The notes beneath the pieces are model-generated. The model had not been told where the DNA came from. It saw only the letters and a program-made list of their open reading frames with translations, and made no database searches. From Chloroflexota bacterium (GTDB lineage Bacteria > Chloroflexota > Anaerolineae > JACRMK01), in NCBI GenBank assembly GCA_016200765.1, contig JACQEC010000085.1:1-6159 (forward strand): DNA of 6,159 bases, in the 5' to 3' direction. Below are positions 5,817 to 6,159 of the stretch, one piece after another. Both the position numbers and the translations under genes were made by a program. Numbering within the stretch: position 1 is the stretch's first letter; every line of letters starts with the position of its first letter.

Positions 5817-5968
5817 GGGTATAGCGCAGATTCGTCGGGGCGGAGCAACCGCCACACCGCACGCTGTTGGGCAACCGCATGGCTGGCCCCCGACTGGATC
5901 GGGGGCTGGCCGTGGTTGCGCCCTTAGCGCAGACCCTCTCACCTCTCCGACCCTTCGGCCTGATACCC
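5817..5968. mobile_element. MITE-like repeat, copy B (152 bp, imperfect terminal inverted repeats)
   Basis: This is a second, diverged copy of the element at 1781-1941. Its left end GGGTATAGCGCA (5817-5828) and right end GGCCTGATACCC (5957-5968) correspond to the copy A ends; the right end matches in 10 of 12 positions. The first 39 bases match copy A in 32 positions, after which the interiors diverge. The centre (about 5869-5922) can fold into a long imperfect hairpin of about 22 bp, with a perfect 8-bp core GCCCCCGA/TCGGGGGC (5886-5893 and 5899-5906) and outer arms GCAACC/GGTTGC. It sits about 50 bp upstream of the parA -35 box. It has no coding capacity of its own. Confidence 0.55.
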
Positions 5969-6006
5969 GCTTGCCCGTCACGCAGCGCACTGAGCGAACC
6001 GGTCTC

Positions 6007-6030
6007 AACCCGCTTCAGCGGGTTTTCTCT
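6007..6030 (+). terminator. Rho-independent terminator facing right
   Basis: AACCCGC (6007-6013), loop TTCA and GCGGGTT (6018-6024) form a perfect 7-bp stem, followed by a T-rich tail (about 6023-6030) on the plus strand. This is a standard intrinsic terminator. No plus-strand gene was found upstream of it between 5697 and 6006. The hairpin begins 16 nt after the stop codon of the minus-strand fragment, but on that strand it is not followed by a T-tract. It may end an unseen plus-strand transcript or act in both directions. Confidence 0.65.
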
Positions 6031-6046
6031 TCGGCTCATCCCTAAA

Positions 6047-6159
6047 CTACTTGCAACGAACTAAGGCGGCGATGAACTTGGGTGTGATGCGTTTCAGGTT
6101 GACACTGTGTTCACACATCGCAATGTAACCCGACAGATGATCCTTATGCACGCCACGAA
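6047..6159 (-). CDS. C-terminal fragment of an unidentified protein, cut by the right edge
   Basis: On the minus strand one frame is open from the right edge (first full codon at 6157) to a TAG at 6049-6047, giving 36 residues: it begins RGVHKDHLSGYIAMCEHS and ends FIAALVRCK. The residue mix looks like real protein (regular hydrophobic spacing, no low complexity), while the other two minus-strand frames contain stops. The His-rich, basic helical style resembles the ends of some DDE transposases, but no family motif is visible, so that is a weak guess. The 351-bp gap, with a repeat and hairpins, makes cotranscription with parA unlikely. Confidence 0.45.
   Translation of the reverse strand, partial: RGVHKDHLSGYIAMCEHSVNLKRITPKFIAALVRCK

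Noticed and set aside
5744..6046. Coding gene between parA and the right-edge fragment
   Set aside because: All open frames here run through the repeat copy B and the terminator, have no ribosome site and show repeat-derived composition.
6111..6120. TGTGTTCACA as a CRP-like binding site
   Set aside because: It lies inside the coding fragment at the right edge, far from any promoter, and lacks the usual spacing.

Overview
The window looks like a piece of a bacterial chromosome, GC-rich in its genes, most likely from Chloroflexota (Anaerolineae-like) or a related lineage. That placement is inference from protein style: a CUT1 sugar permease with a long insertion before its fourth membrane segment, a MurA with Asp at the catalytic Cys position, and GC-rich hairpin repeats between genes. 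No rRNA or tRNA is present to test it.

Layout from left to right. (1) Positions 1-1560, minus strand: two permease genes of a carbohydrate ABC importer, MalF-type first and MalG-type second, the latter cut by the left edge. A consensus promoter (TTGACA-17-TATAAT, minus strand) lies at 1736-1764, with a leader of about 170 nt that holds three small hairpins. (2) Positions 1561-2031, divergent intergenic region: it holds that promoter, a second promoter-like sequence on the plus strand inside the leader, a 161-bp MITE-like repeat with perfect 12-bp terminal inverted repeats, and the murA promoter (TTGAAA-17-TATACT). (3) Positions 2032-3312, plus strand: murA, first committed step of peptidoglycan synthesis, with the Cys-to-Asp change known to give fosfomycin insensitivity. 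(4) Positions 3395-5696, minus strand: a two-gene operon of a Soj-like ParA ATPase followed, with a 38-nt overlap, by a 515-aa membrane protein where parB would normally sit. (5) Positions 5697-6046: the parA promoter with a perfect palindrome over its predicted start site, a second diverged copy of the MITE-like element, and an intrinsic terminator facing right. (6) The last 113 bp encode the C-terminal end of an unidentified minus-strand protein.

The most interesting unit is the parA/membrane-protein pair. The ATPase keeps all nucleotide-binding motifs but has Gly where Soj has DNA-binding Arg189. Its partner has a Lys-rich N-terminus, a long disordered Ala/Ser/Pro-rich tail, a helical segment and a multi-pass membrane domain. 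This suggests a ParA-type positioning or partition device attached to the membrane rather than to a parS/ParB complex. The two MITE-like copies each sit just upstream of operon promoters and show that this family has spread through intergenic DNA here.
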